From: Lachnospiraceae bacterium
GTDB taxonomy: Bacteria > Bacillota > Clostridia > Lachnospirales > Anaerotignaceae
DNA: 21,209 nt
Assembly (NCBI GenBank): GCA_003543235.1
Contig: DPJA01000021.1
Span: 1-21,209, forward strand
Direction of reading: 5' to 3'
Position 1 is the first letter of the stretch, and each line of letters begins with the position of its first letter. Made by a program: the position numbers and the translations under genes. Below the pieces are notes generated by a model. It was not told where the DNA came from. It worked only from the letters and a program-made list of their open reading frames with translations, and did no database searches. Shown here piece after piece: positions 7,442 through 16,592 of this stretch.

Positions 7442-8073
7442 TCCTCCTCCTCCAGCTTATTAAAAATTATTTGTTTTAGGTTATATTTTACATTTCTGGT
7501 TGGCATACACAAGTCCTTTAAAGAACACCCTGAGCATTTTTGTCCTTTTCGGATAGAGGGTATTTGATTTTTTAATAAATACCCTCTCATCGCCTCAATT
7601 TTCTTTATGAGCAAGCTATAATAAAATTCATATTCTTTCTCAAAGGGTAATTCTATTTTAAATTTTTCGTTTTTATAATATAAATACCCCTTGCTATTTG
7701 TATGAAAAATAGAATCCACACATATTTTTTGTGCAAATACCTGTAAAGCATCGTCAATATTAAAATCAGAGCCTTTGGGTTTTGTTGGTTTATATTCCAT
7801 AAGAATATATTTATTTTTTTCAATAATCAAGCTATCTGTAACGCCAAAAATCCCCAATTCATCATGATATATGGCTACTGCATTAAAGGTTTTTTTATTT
7901 TTTGCATAAGTAACCCGATTGGAATCATGAACGTTTTCGTGCATTAAATTTGATTTAATTACAAATATATTTTCTGCCCAAACCTTATCAATTACAATTA
8001 AGCCCCATCTATGCTGACAATACAAAAAATGTTGTAAATCCCTTATGTTTATATCCTCCATACTTAAAATCAA
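7438..8073 (-). CDS. cas4: Cas4, PAM-selecting adaptation nuclease
   Basis: A 211-residue RecB-type nuclease with an Fe-S cluster. Cluster cysteines are C19 (HFLYCQHRW) and C180, C183 and C189 (KCSGCSLKDLC). The nuclease core has GVTDSLI followed by LMEYKPTKPK (the D...ExK motif) and a downstream Q in DDALQVFAQK. In type I-C, Cas4 works with Cas1 to trim prespacers and define the PAM side. The first possible start is TTG at 8073, overlapping the cas7 TGA; the ATG at 8061 gives a protein starting MEDINIRDLQHF and is equally plausible, four codons shorter. The 3' end overlaps cas1. Confidence 0.96.
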   Translation of the reverse strand: MILSMEDINIRDLQHFLYCQHRWGLIVIDKVWAENIFVIKSNLMHENVHDSNRVTYAKNKKTFNAVAIYHDELGIFGVTDSLIIEKNKYILMEYKPTKPKGSDFNIDDALQVFAQKICVDSIFHTNSKGYLYYKNEKFKIELPFEKEYEFYYSLLIKKIEAMRGYLLKNQIPSIRKGQKCSGCSLKDLCMPTRNVKYNLKQIIFNKLEEEE

Positions 8074-8933
8074 CCTATCTTAGAAATCAGTTCAACCCCT
8101 TGTGGCATTTCTTCTTCAATTGAAATTGTATAATCCGAAAAAGCTCTTGGCGGTGCCGGATAATTATTTTGTACCACCTTCACTTTATCAAATAAAATAT
8201 GAGAAAGGCAACTTCCCAAAATGTTATTATGCTTAAATATGTAAAGTTTTCTCATGCACATTTTCCCTCTTGCGGCACTATGGTCCTCTTCAAACATATT
8301 GATGATTGCATCCCACAAAACGGACAAATCCTCTTCCGACAAATCTGTCACCTTATTGGCGAGCGCTGCGGAAATATACCCCTCACTTCTGTATAAAGCA
8401 TAGGGAATGATGCTTTTCCTTCCCATTTCACTGCCACCTGCTTCGGCTCTGCTTACTGTGGTTTTAGCTTGGCGTGTAATGGTAATATCCTGAATATAAA
8501 TGGGAGAAATGCTCTTTGCAAAATTGATTTGAACAGGCCCTCTTACTATGCCACAAGGGTCATCCCCTGTTGACATAACCGCACCAAAGGTTCGAACATC
8601 AAAATACCTTTCGCAAATATATTTTTGTGCTTTCTTTACATCATCTTCGTTTTTACCCTTTTGTTTTAATGGCAAGGAAAGCTCCTCGTAAGCTTCAGTA
8701 AACTTCGTGTTTAATGGCTTGTCCATTTTGATTAAAATATCATAGCCATTTTCTTTTTTCTTTGCAACTTCCACATAATTTCTTATTTTTCTTTTCAAGC
8801 AAACATCCGTAACAATCCCAATATTTGTTTCAGGGTCAATCCTTGGCGTATTTCCCGCATCAGGATCACCATTGGGATTTCCATTTTCCACATCAAATAG
8901 CATCACGAATTGATAAGCATTGTTTAAAGCCAT
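8070..8933 (-). CDS. cas7: Cas7 (Csd2), crRNA-binding backbone of the type I-C effector
   Basis: A 287-residue RAMP-fold protein starting MALNNAYQFVMLFDVENGNP. The next segment, NGDPDAGNTPRIDPETNIG, is highly typical of Csd2/Cas7c. Also visible are the DVCLKRKIRNYV helix and the VRTFGAVMSTG and RGPVQINFAKSI stretches. Several copies coat the crRNA spacer in the I-C Cascade. I chose ATG 8933 because GAGG lies about 9 nt upstream; an earlier in-frame start would add nine residues inside the cas8c end and has no spaced ribosome site. The start is one base after the cas8c TAA, and the stop overlaps the first possible cas4 start. Confidence 0.96.
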   Translation of the reverse strand: MALNNAYQFVMLFDVENGNPNGDPDAGNTPRIDPETNIGIVTDVCLKRKIRNYVEVAKKKENGYDILIKMDKPLNTKFTEAYEELSLPLKQKGKNEDDVKKAQKYICERYFDVRTFGAVMSTGDDPCGIVRGPVQINFAKSISPIYIQDITITRQAKTTVSRAEAGGSEMGRKSIIPYALYRSEGYISAALANKVTDLSEEDLSVLWDAIINMFEEDHSAARGKMCMRKLYIFKHNNILGSCLSHILFDKVKVVQNNYPAPPRAFSDYTISIEEEMPQGVELISKIG

Positions 8934-8934
8934 A

Positions 8935-9306
8935 TTATTCATCCTCCTCTGAATTTTCAACTGTTTTCTTATTTGATTTATAAAATTGTTGATAATATCC
9001 TAAAATAAATTTGCCTTGCTCTACCAAAGGCAATGTGGTAGGAAAAGTGCCCCCCAGCTTATTCATTATTTGTCCTAGTTCATAGTTCATTTGCGGCCCA
9101 TATTCCGCTTTTGCAAGATGATACTGGGCAAGCTTCATTAATTTAGGGAAAATAATTGCAGGTGTTGCGCAGGCCGAGGCAAAATAGGCATCCTTTATGG
9201 TTCTATTTAATTTTTCTGAATACGCACCAAGCTGTGCTTTTTCCAATACGGCAAAAAGTCTTCCGCATAAATAAGCTTCATTCAAATTTTCATCGTTTAA
9301 TGCCAA
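8935..9306 (-). CDS. cas11c: Cas11c, small subunit made from an internal start in cas8c
   Basis: Inside cas8c a full ribosome site AAAGGAGG (minus strand, 9322-9315) lies 8 nt before an in-frame TTG at 9306-9304. Starting there gives a 123-residue, mostly helical protein (LALNDENLNEAYLCGRLFAV onwards) equal to the Cas8c C-terminus. Type I-C and related systems are known to make the Cascade small subunit Cas11 by internal initiation at this part of cas8, and the size agrees. The strength and spacing of the site are seen directly; use of TTG as start is inferred. Confidence 0.75.
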   Translation of the reverse strand: MALNDENLNEAYLCGRLFAVLEKAQLGAYSEKLNRTIKDAYFASACATPAIIFPKLMKLAQYHLAKAEYGPQMNYELGQIMNKLGGTFPTTLPLVEQGKFILGYYQQFYKSNKKTVENSEEDE

Positions 9307-10743
9307 ATTAAATTCCTCCTTTTTCCCACTTAGTCTTTGTTTTCTGTTCAGGCAGGCCTTGATGATGCCAACTCTAGTAGAATTGACTTTTTTGTATCTA
9401 TCTGTATCTTGATCTGTTTTCACCCGTCTGACCGCTATTTCCAATAAGCCCGTTGGATATTGATAGCCGTTAATCACAGCATTCAAAACCTTTTCCGCCA
9501 AAGCAGGATCGTTCTCCATTTTTTTGTTGGTATTTGGTTTTAATTCATTCATAATACGCCGGAGTGAAATTTTTTTAGAGTTTTCATACATTTTAACATC
9601 TTCTTGGTGTTGTGCAATATTATTGAGAATATCAGCAAATTTTTGCTTATATACAAATTTAACTGCCAGCCTTGATGAATTTGGCTTTAATCCAAACATA
9701 TAAAAGGTAGCATTTTCATCAATACTATCCCCAATATTCAGCCTTTCCTTGGTGACATAAAGGTCTTTTGCTTCCTTCGCAATGTTATCCAGCAATACAT
9801 CCGTTTCCTCCTGATCTAAGGAATTAAAATCACCAAACATTGCTTCGTTAAATTCATCAACATATTTTTCACTTTCATCCATTGCAAAATAAATCATGGT
9901 TATTTCATCAAGCATTTGCTTATGACCTTTTTGCGTCAATAAATAGTTTAATGCTTCTGTATAGCGTTCCATCATGTTTTTTGATATATTGCTGTTGTAC
10001 GCCTGCTGGTTTCCATAGGATTCTTCCGACTCATTGTTGAAGCCTATTAAAACAGACCCCATCGCATTAAAACCTTTTATTTTATTATGAAGCCTTGAAA
10101 TGGGTGCAAACTCCCCTGATACTGCACATTGTACAGAAATATCCTCAGTGCTGCTTTCTTTTTCCTCATATACTTGATTCCATTTTTCATTAAGCTGCGG
10201 ATCCTTATGTAGCAAAATATCAGTCCGCCCCTCCAAGCAGAAGGCAAAACCCGCTGTTTTATACTCTTTTCCAACGGATAACAAATAAGGGTTTTTCGTT
10301 TCTTCATTTGGATTAAAATTTATAATGAAACTTCTAAACGCATTCACAATGGGCGAATCTATGCTTTCAATCAATTCCAAATTAGTTTTGCAAAAGGCTT
10401 CATGGGATTTCAGGGCTTTATTGGTCTTATCCTCTGCTGAAAACCCATTGTTTTCATAATTTAATCCAAAAATATACAATGGCCGATGCTCAATGTTATT
10501 GCCCTCTATTCCGGGTTTTTCCGTTCTTTTCGGTAATTTTTCCTCCCTTGGCACTTCTACCTGCTTTTCATTTTTGCCTATTAAGCGAGTTTCTTTTTTT
10601 TGATAATTAATGATTCCTTTTATTTTGCCGTCCTCGGAAAGCTCGATTATATAATGTATTTTTACCGACGAGTAGCCTTTTGGTAAGACCTTGTTCTCTT
10701 CGGCTAAAATAGCATAATAATCGTTCAGTGCGGAAATTAACAC
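8935..10743 (-). CDS. cas8c: Cas8c (Csd1), large subunit of the type I-C effector
   Basis: A 602-residue Csd1-family protein, the usual length, starting at a GTG (MLISALNDYYAIL). It recognises the PAM and positions target DNA in the I-C Cascade. Family features are the N-terminal KGYSSVKIHYIIELSEDGKI, GLNYENNGFSAEDKTNKAL, the middle region with MFGLKPNSSRLAVKF, and the helical C-terminus EAYLCGRLFAVLEKAQ. The start lies 4 nt after the cas5c stop, with GGGGTGAG just upstream as a probable ribosome site. The last 123 codons are also the likely separate small subunit Cas11c. Confidence 0.96.
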   Translation of the reverse strand: MLISALNDYYAILAEENKVLPKGYSSVKIHYIIELSEDGKIKGIINYQKKETRLIGKNEKQVEVPREEKLPKRTEKPGIEGNNIEHRPLYIFGLNYENNGFSAEDKTNKALKSHEAFCKTNLELIESIDSPIVNAFRSFIINFNPNEETKNPYLLSVGKEYKTAGFAFCLEGRTDILLHKDPQLNEKWNQVYEEKESSTEDISVQCAVSGEFAPISRLHNKIKGFNAMGSVLIGFNNESEESYGNQQAYNSNISKNMMERYTEALNYLLTQKGHKQMLDEITMIYFAMDESEKYVDEFNEAMFGDFNSLDQEETDVLLDNIAKEAKDLYVTKERLNIGDSIDENATFYMFGLKPNSSRLAVKFVYKQKFADILNNIAQHQEDVKMYENSKKISLRRIMNELKPNTNKKMENDPALAEKVLNAVINGYQYPTGLLEIAVRRVKTDQDTDRYKKVNSTRVGIIKACLNRKQRLSGKKEEFNLALNDENLNEAYLCGRLFAVLEKAQLGAYSEKLNRTIKDAYFASACATPAIIFPKLMKLAQYHLAKAEYGPQMNYELGQIMNKLGGTFPTTLPLVEQGKFILGYYQQFYKSNKKTVENSEEDE

Positions 10744-10747
10744 ATTC

Positions 10748-11476
10748 TCACCCCATTATATCATTCTTATATTTTTTCACATCAATCACTCCATTTATCA
10801 TGTGTGGACGATAATACAAGGTGTTGGCTTTGTCAGAAAATTTAGGATTCTCCCAATCTCCGTTTATCGGCTGTCCATTATCTAAAAATGAAACCCCATA
10901 GCTCATAAAGCCTAAATCCACATCTCCCATACGAATCATTTCTTCTGATATTTCATCCATAGGGAGCTCCTCTACCAAGGAAATTTTTCTGGCAATATAC
11001 TCACTGCAACCTAGGCAGGGTGTGCGAAAGCTTTGCCCATTTTCAATACGCCTTTTCAAAATGTTATAATGCTTTTCTTCGCCTTCATCCTCATGATTAC
11101 TTTGATACCCAGTTAATTCAAAATGAAATTCAATCCCGTATTTTACATCCTTTAAAATCATGGAGGCTCGTTGGCTTCGGCATTCCGAGGTATAAATCAC
11201 AGGGTCCTTTCCCCCATGATTCATTTTACTGCGAACATTTTGATAAGAAATTTTACTTTTTACTTCATTTCTTCTAATATTCATAAAGTTAATTGGATTA
11301 TACACCACTATTTTATCAATCACATATTTTATCGCAGGTTTCCAATAAATCGACTTTATGAGCCCTTCTAATGCACCTGGGGTCGGTACATCATAGCTTA
11401 CCCGTTCTACCTTCAACTCAGGTCTTGTAAAGCAGGCATAGTCTCCTTCAACAATGATTCTAAAACCAAAAGACAT
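10748..11476 (-). CDS. cas5c: Cas5c (Cas5d), pre-crRNA processing endonuclease
   Basis: A 242-residue Cas5 protein of type I-C. It begins MSFGFRIIVEGDYACFTRPE and has the family signature VSYDVPTPGALEGLIKSIYW. In type I-C, Cas5 replaces Cas6: it cuts pre-crRNA in the repeat and stays on the 5' handle. The known catalytic set is Tyr, Lys and His; candidates here are Y44 (SIYWKP) and K135-H136 (EEKHYNILKRR). I chose ATG 11476 because AAGGGTGA lies just upstream and the protein then starts like its family; the longer frame from 11512 overlaps cas3. It lies 13 nt after cas3 and 4 nt before cas8c. Confidence 0.96.
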   Translation of the reverse strand: MSFGFRIIVEGDYACFTRPELKVERVSYDVPTPGALEGLIKSIYWKPAIKYVIDKIVVYNPINFMNIRRNEVKSKISYQNVRSKMNHGGKDPVIYTSECRSQRASMILKDVKYGIEFHFELTGYQSNHEDEGEEKHYNILKRRIENGQSFRTPCLGCSEYIARKISLVEELPMDEISEEMIRMGDVDLGFMSYGVSFLDNGQPINGDWENPKFSDKANTLYYRPHMINGVIDVKKYKNDIMG

Positions 11477-11489
11477 CTTATCACCCTTT

Positions 11490-13676
11490 CTAAATGAAAT
11501 AATCTTTTCCATGAAACAAAATACCTATTTCTTTGTTATAGTAATCTGTATTCGTTAAAAAATATGCACCTGTATTAAAATCCTCCAATACACCCTGCTT
11601 TCGTAATTCTTCAAATTCCCAAATTTTGATGGATGCCATATAGAGCTGTAGCTTTCTTAAATTGGATACACCGAATTTTTGTGTTTCCTCCATCAACGCC
11701 ATACTGTATTCATCACAGGGAACAATGATAGAAACTGCATTTTCATCTTGAATAATTTTAAAGCTTTCTGCGTAATCCTTAAAATTTATGCTGTAAGGCT
11801 TTTTACGTATGGTTTTCAACTCGTTTTTTATAATCTCATCAGAATAAATCTCAAAAATCCTTTCATAATACTTTTCAATACATTCTAATTGATTAATATC
11901 CTCAAATTCTCGAAAAAGGTCTTTGGCAATGCTCGCATTGTACTGCAGCTTATTTTGTGCCAATTCAAATACGTACACCTTGGAATTTTCCTTATTCCTT
12001 CTACCCTCTCGGTTACATCGTCCACCTGATTGTAAAATACTGTCCAAGCCTGTTAGCTCACGATATACTGTGTGAAAATCCAAATCCACGCCGGCTTCAA
12101 TTAAGGAAGTAGATATGACGGTAATTTGTCTGTTTTCTGGAATACTTTCGATAGTATCAAATTCTTCATCAAGTAATTTCAGCCGTTCCTTTATTTCAGA
12201 AATCACCCTGATTCTATCTTTTCCAATCATATAAGTTGAAAGATGATATTTCTCGCCAATGGAATTTTCATAAAGCTCTCTGGCGGCTTTTTTACTGTTT
12301 ACAACCATTAATTTTGAAGGAGTGCTGTAATTCAATATATTTTCCATCCTAGCTTGTCCGACATATTCATAATCACATTTAAAAAACATATGAAAGTCTT
12401 TCTTGTTTGGCACTAAATCAACAATTCCATGGTTTTTTGAGCAATAGCGGTTTAAAAGGCTTTGAAAATTCGGCATTGTACCAGTCAAAAAAACCGCTTC
12501 ACTGTTTAAATAATGTGTAATATGAAAAATTCCGTTCAGACAAGGCTGTAAAAATTCAACGGGCATAAGATGTGCTTCGTCGAAAATCAAAATGGAATCT
12601 GCCATATTATGAAGCTTTCTTAGCTTTCCTCTTTTATTTGCATAAATAGATTCAAAAAATTGAACTGCCGTCGTAATAATGAAATCTGCATCCCAATTCT
12701 CACACGCTTTTTTATACTGATATTCTTCATCGGGGTTATCGTCATTTTCATATTGAAACGTGGATTGGTGGCGTAAAATGTTTAAGTCCTTTCCAAAAAT
12801 TCCTTCAAATACATTGGCAGTTTGGTCTATAATACTGTTATAGGGAATGATGTAAATAATTCTTTTTTTATTAGTTTCGATTGCTTTTTCAAGTGCCCAT
12901 TTTATGCTGCAAAGGGTTTTGCCGCTGCCGGTAGGCATATTCATTAAATAGATTTTTCCTGCTTCGTCCAGCCTTTCATACACTTGGTTTTGCAATATCT
13001 GTCTTGTTTTTTGCAACGGTGTAACTGTAGTAAACTCTTCAAACTTCCGATTCAGCTTATCCAAGCAGCTAATAAAATCAGACTTTATACTTTGATATTC
13101 TCCTTGGCAAAATTTCTGTGTATCTATGGAATCAGCATCCGTTAAGCAGGAAAAAGCATATCTGGTTAAAAAAGCAAATATCTCCGCTATTTTTTGATTT
13201 GACAATCCTGATTTGTATTCTTCTTCTAATAGTCGACCAATCTCATCAGCAGCTTTTAATTCTGATTCCTTACATTTCAACTCCTCACTGTATGCACTAT
13301 AATCTTCTGTTTCCCTTCTTAAAGTGCCACAAAGTGTATTATCCTGCTCCGTATCGGCACCGGTTCCAAAATTATGAATGCCCGCATGATGTCCGCTGAT
13401 ACAGTATTGCATTAATATGCTTGTAAAGCTTTTTCGAAATAAGCAATCCACCTCCTTCGCACCACACAAGGCATGAGGGATTTTAATATTTTTATTCCCT
13501 TTTATTCTAAGCTGAAATGAGGTTTGATATTTCCCAATATCATGCAATAGTCCCATACCGTAAAGTATATTTTTTAATGGGTCAATGGCAAATTCCTTTG
13601 CTAAAACAGCAGTATTGACGCTGTGTTCTTTTACTGTTTGGATCTCATTTTTATCATTCACATGAGCAATATACAT
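11490..13676 (-). CDS. cas3: Cas3, HD nuclease-helicase of the type I-C system
   Basis: A 728-residue single-chain Cas3 with an N-terminal HD nuclease and a superfamily 2 helicase. HD residues: H18 (KEHSV), H45-D46 (LLHDIGKY), H68 (PHALCGA), H96-H97 (SGHHAG) and the late aspartate segment LTDADSIDT. Helicase motifs: Walker A MPTGSGKT (247-254), DEAH (366-369), TGTMP (motif III), STSLIEAGVDLDF (motif V) and QSGGRCNREGR (motif VI). Cascade recruits it to nick and unwind target DNA 3' to 5' and degrade it. No catalytic motif is missing. ATG 13676 has AAGAGG about 9 nt upstream. It is the first gene of the cas operon. Confidence 0.97.
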   Translation of the reverse strand: MYIAHVNDKNEIQTVKEHSVNTAVLAKEFAIDPLKNILYGMGLLHDIGKYQTSFQLRIKGNKNIKIPHALCGAKEVDCLFRKSFTSILMQYCISGHHAGIHNFGTGADTEQDNTLCGTLRRETEDYSAYSEELKCKESELKAADEIGRLLEEEYKSGLSNQKIAEIFAFLTRYAFSCLTDADSIDTQKFCQGEYQSIKSDFISCLDKLNRKFEEFTTVTPLQKTRQILQNQVYERLDEAGKIYLMNMPTGSGKTLCSIKWALEKAIETNKKRIIYIIPYNSIIDQTANVFEGIFGKDLNILRHQSTFQYENDDNPDEEYQYKKACENWDADFIITTAVQFFESIYANKRGKLRKLHNMADSILIFDEAHLMPVEFLQPCLNGIFHITHYLNSEAVFLTGTMPNFQSLLNRYCSKNHGIVDLVPNKKDFHMFFKCDYEYVGQARMENILNYSTPSKLMVVNSKKAARELYENSIGEKYHLSTYMIGKDRIRVISEIKERLKLLDEEFDTIESIPENRQITVISTSLIEAGVDLDFHTVYRELTGLDSILQSGGRCNREGRRNKENSKVYVFELAQNKLQYNASIAKDLFREFEDINQLECIEKYYERIFEIYSDEIIKNELKTIRKKPYSINFKDYAESFKIIQDENAVSIIVPCDEYSMALMEETQKFGVSNLRKLQLYMASIKIWEFEELRKQGVLEDFNTGAYFLTNTDYYNKEIGILFHGKDYFI

Positions 13677-13720
13677 AAATTTATACCTCTTAAAGGAAGT
13701 TTTTCCAATATTTACCTACA

Positions 13721-13749
13721 ATAATAGAAGTTTTAAAATTATTTGTCAA
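13721..13749 (-). promoter_or_regulatory. Sigma-A type promoter of the cas operon
   Basis: On the minus strand TTGACA (13749-13744), exactly 17 nt, then TATTAT (13726-13721). Transcription would begin near 13714, about 38 nt before the cas3 start codon. All seven cas genes follow without a gap large enough for another clear promoter, so they probably form one transcript. Confidence 0.78.
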
Positions 13750-13829
13750 TAAATATTAGTATTTATTTTATTGGCTATTTAATCTAAGATAACAATCCTA
13801 TTTTCTCAACTTATCCCAAAGCTATCCTG

Positions 13830-14024
13830 TCACCTCAACCTGCCACTTCCATACACAAATTGCACTTTCCATTCTCCAAAAAGCAAAAATCTACGAGAAT
13901 CAGGAGTATACCCCCAACCCTCGTAAACCCTGTTTTTTCTTCTGACATCTAAATATAATATTGAATATACCATCGCGGTTAATACCATAATATTAAGTCT
14001 TTGTGCAATTTCCCTCAATACCAC
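13830..14024 (-). other. Open frame of 64 codons, doubtful gene, in a 370-bp gap
   Basis: Between the diguanylate cyclase and the cas promoter a minus-strand frame runs from a GTG without a clear ribosome site. It reads REIAQRLNIMVLTAMVYSIL early on and ends WKVQFVYGSGRLR. I do not recognise it. The frame stays open further upstream, to the 3' end of the diguanylate cyclase gene, so it could be the remnant of a larger gene or non-coding. Nothing else is visible in 13750-14059. Confidence 0.2.
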
Positions 14025-14059
14025 TTTAGATATAGCAAAGCTACGCTACTCCTTGCAAA

Positions 14060-15067
14060 TTACCTACTTGCATATTTAATGTTATACATATATTCATCCG
14101 CCTTGCGAATAATTTCCTTTGCTTGATTATCTCTGCTTGAAAATACACCAACAGATAGAGATAATTTTTTATAGTTCTTCTCATGTACATACTTCTCAAA
14201 TTCCTTCTTCAGCTTATCTGCTTGACACTTAGCTTCTGAAATATCAGACTCTGGTATAATCACAACAAATTCATCTCCACCAAATCTTCCACAGATGGAA
14301 AAGTTATTCCTAAGTATCTCTCCCAGTTTTATTAATACAACATCACCCTCCAAATGGCCGAAATTATCATTTATCCATTTAAAATTATTGACATCTATAA
14401 ATAACAAAGAAATATTTTTCTTCTCTACATTATTATTCACAAGATTCTCCAAGCAATTTAACAAATACCTATGATTATATACCCCTGTTAACTCGTCTGT
14501 AATAGATAATATGTAAAATCTTTCTTTTTCCTTAACATAATGCCTATTGATATAGTTAATAACCAAAAATAGTAAAAATACAATTATAATGAAATTAATT
14601 GTTATATCATTCATCTGGGTTTCTTTATCTGGAAATGGAATAAAATGCTCAGGATTAATCAGTTCATATCTTATCATTGATACCGAAATTGCTATACTAA
14701 TTACTGGAAACACAAGTTCAAACTTATGCTCAATAAAATATACAGACATGACAATAACTAATATCGCATAATAACCGATTGAACTTGATATTCCTGGAGA
14801 ATAATACCATGATATCGGCAAGTAAATCCCACAAAAAAAGGTCATATAAGTTAGTTTGGCAACATATCGGTGTTTCTCTTTCTTCTGATAAAACCAGATT
14901 CCAATTATAAACAATAAGGCTAGAACCGGCTGCAAGATTATGGTTATGGGTCTTTTATTAATAATATTACTTATTGTAGCAAATACCGCTGCAACTAATG
15001 TAATCATTTGCAACACTTTTAGTACATGCCATCTTAAATCTTGTTTGTAATTCTTCACCCTGCACAC
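14060..15067 (-). CDS. Membrane-bound diguanylate cyclase (GGDEF domain)
   Basis: A 335-residue protein with about six hydrophobic membrane segments in residues 17-175 and a cytoplasmic GGDEF domain from about 185. It should make cyclic di-GMP from two GTP. The domain opens with DELTGVYNHRYL, has the metal-binding segment FIDVNNFKWINDNFGH near 224-238, and an intact active site GGDEF at 263-267. The inhibitory I-site (RxxD five residues before GGDEF) is absent: the positions read NNFS, so product inhibition is unlikely. No known sensor domain is evident in the membrane part. Start codons nearby are GTG at 15067 or 15058. It stands alone between the cas operon and a broken WYL regulator; a poly-GlcNAc-type synthase 4 kb away is a possible c-di-GMP target. 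Confidence 0.9.
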   Translation of the reverse strand: MCRVKNYKQDLRWHVLKVLQMITLVAAVFATISNIINKRPITIILQPVLALLFIIGIWFYQKKEKHRYVAKLTYMTFFCGIYLPISWYYSPGISSSIGYYAILVIVMSVYFIEHKFELVFPVISIAISVSMIRYELINPEHFIPFPDKETQMNDITINFIIIVFLLFLVINYINRHYVKEKERFYILSITDELTGVYNHRYLLNCLENLVNNNVEKKNISLLFIDVNNFKWINDNFGHLEGDVVLIKLGEILRNNFSICGRFGGDEFVVIIPESDISEAKCQADKLKKEFEKYVHEKNYKKLSLSVGVFSSRDNQAKEIIRKADEYMYNIKYASR

Positions 15068-15228
15068 CCCATTTGTAAAATCGGTTATCAGATTCGTATT
15101 TTTTCCATCCTAATTTTTGGTTGATATATAGAAATGACGATTTAAATTAACCAAAGAATCAATTTTCAAGAAATTGAGGTGCTTAATTGCATTTTCCCCT
15201 ATTTTAGTAGCTAAAGATGACAAATTTG

Positions 15229-16067
15229 TTATTTTATCACTTTTATATTATCCCCCTGGCTCTTCAACCACATATCTATTCCATCCCCAAATACTTCTAC
15301 ACGAACTACATACTTTTCATCATCACTAGACAAAATTTCTGCTGTTGGTAGCTTGTCCAATACAGCTTCAATTGCCTGCCCGTAAAACTCAAAAGTAACT
15401 CTACGCAACGGACCAGAATACATAAATTGAACTCTCTTGCGAAATTCCCCTTCATTAAATTTATCTTTGTAAGGGATTTGGAACTTTTTGTTTAGTGCCT
15501 TTAATGTTTCAATTCTATCAATACGAAAAACTGTCGGATAATCTTTGCTATCATCTGCCATAAACGCAATTAAATAGAAATAGTATTCAGAGAACATGAT
15601 AGCAACTGGCTTAACGTCGTGTGTTTTTGAAATCCCATCTTTCCTTGTGTATGAAATTTCAATAATTTCATTTGTAGTTACATATTCAGAGAGTACCCAT
15701 ATGGAGTGACTTGGGTAAATAATTTAGATAAAAGCATATCAAGCTCCGCTTTGCAAAAGGCTCTGCTCTCTAATAGTATCTTACTTAAAGCCAACATTTC
15801 TTCATTTGTAAGCCACTCTCTTTCAAAACGAACCAAATAATATCCATTACGAGCCTTATCGTATTTTATTGCTACTTCACTTTCAGAAAAATGTGTTTCT
15901 GCAAGATACGCTCTTAAGTCATCCATATCTCTTTGGATTGTTTTTTGTGTAACCCCATATTCTAATGCCAGGGTTGCTTTACAAAGTACTTCTCCCTTGT
16001 TCAATCTTTCATTGATACTAAGTAGCCGAAACCCCTTATTGCCATTATAATCTAATCCTGCTGTCAA
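15229..16067 (-). pseudogene. WYL-domain transcriptional regulator broken by an internal deletion
   Basis: Two pieces of one HTH-WYL regulator on the minus strand. The N-terminal piece starts at a TTG (16067) with AGGTGGTG upstream, carries the winged HTH (EYGVTQKTIQRDMDDLRAYL) and runs to LFTQVTPYGYSLNM, then stops. The second piece continues in another frame: IWVLSEYVTTNEIIEISYTR, then KPVAIMFSEYYFYLIAFM and the WYL C-terminus to 15229. In intact relatives about 29 residues separate VTP from the IW of the second piece, so a deletion of roughly 85 bp with a frame change joined them. WYL regulators sense ligands or nucleic acid and often control defence genes; this copy should be inactive as a full-length protein. 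Confidence 0.85.
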
Positions 16068-16592
16068 GTTATCACCACCTTTAACTCCATTATATAACTC
16101 AACATGGACATATATTGGGTTTATTTTTAAAATTATAAAAAATTAAGTAAATATTTTATAAAAATTTTTAACCAATCAAAATTATACTTTTTCTCACATT
16201 ATTATTTAAGGCAATTTGAAAAATAAAGGAATTACTCTCAGGATATCCACCAAAGTATCTAAATGTATTTACGTGGCATCTTATAAGTGTATTTGCAGTC
16301 ATATCTGTAACAAACTCAATATATCTGGTTCTGGAATATCCGAAATCATAAGAAAACAATATAATTCTTATACTCTCCGTTTTGAAACACTTTATAATTT
16401 TCAAAGAATCCCCAATCCACTTACCCCTGAAGACCCGGCATAGTTTCAAAACGCACCGTCGCCTTTTTGCTAACTGAGTTTTTTTAGAAGCTACATATTC
16501 TCTTACTATATTTTTTTTGAGTGTAACACAAAATATTTTCTACCCCATAAAACTACAAAATTTAACCGCTGTTTTCTTAGATTTTATCACCG
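16068..16592. other. 525-bp gap with two opposed doubtful frames
   Basis: Two frames overlap on opposite strands: 93 codons on minus (16449-16168) and 75 codons on plus (16216-16443, TTG start). Neither has a clear ribosome site, recognisable motif or known family. At 16450-16592 the DNA is AT-rich with long T runs and follows directly on the abrupt end of the MBL-fold fragment, which could mark an old insertion or deletion junction. Confidence 0.3.
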
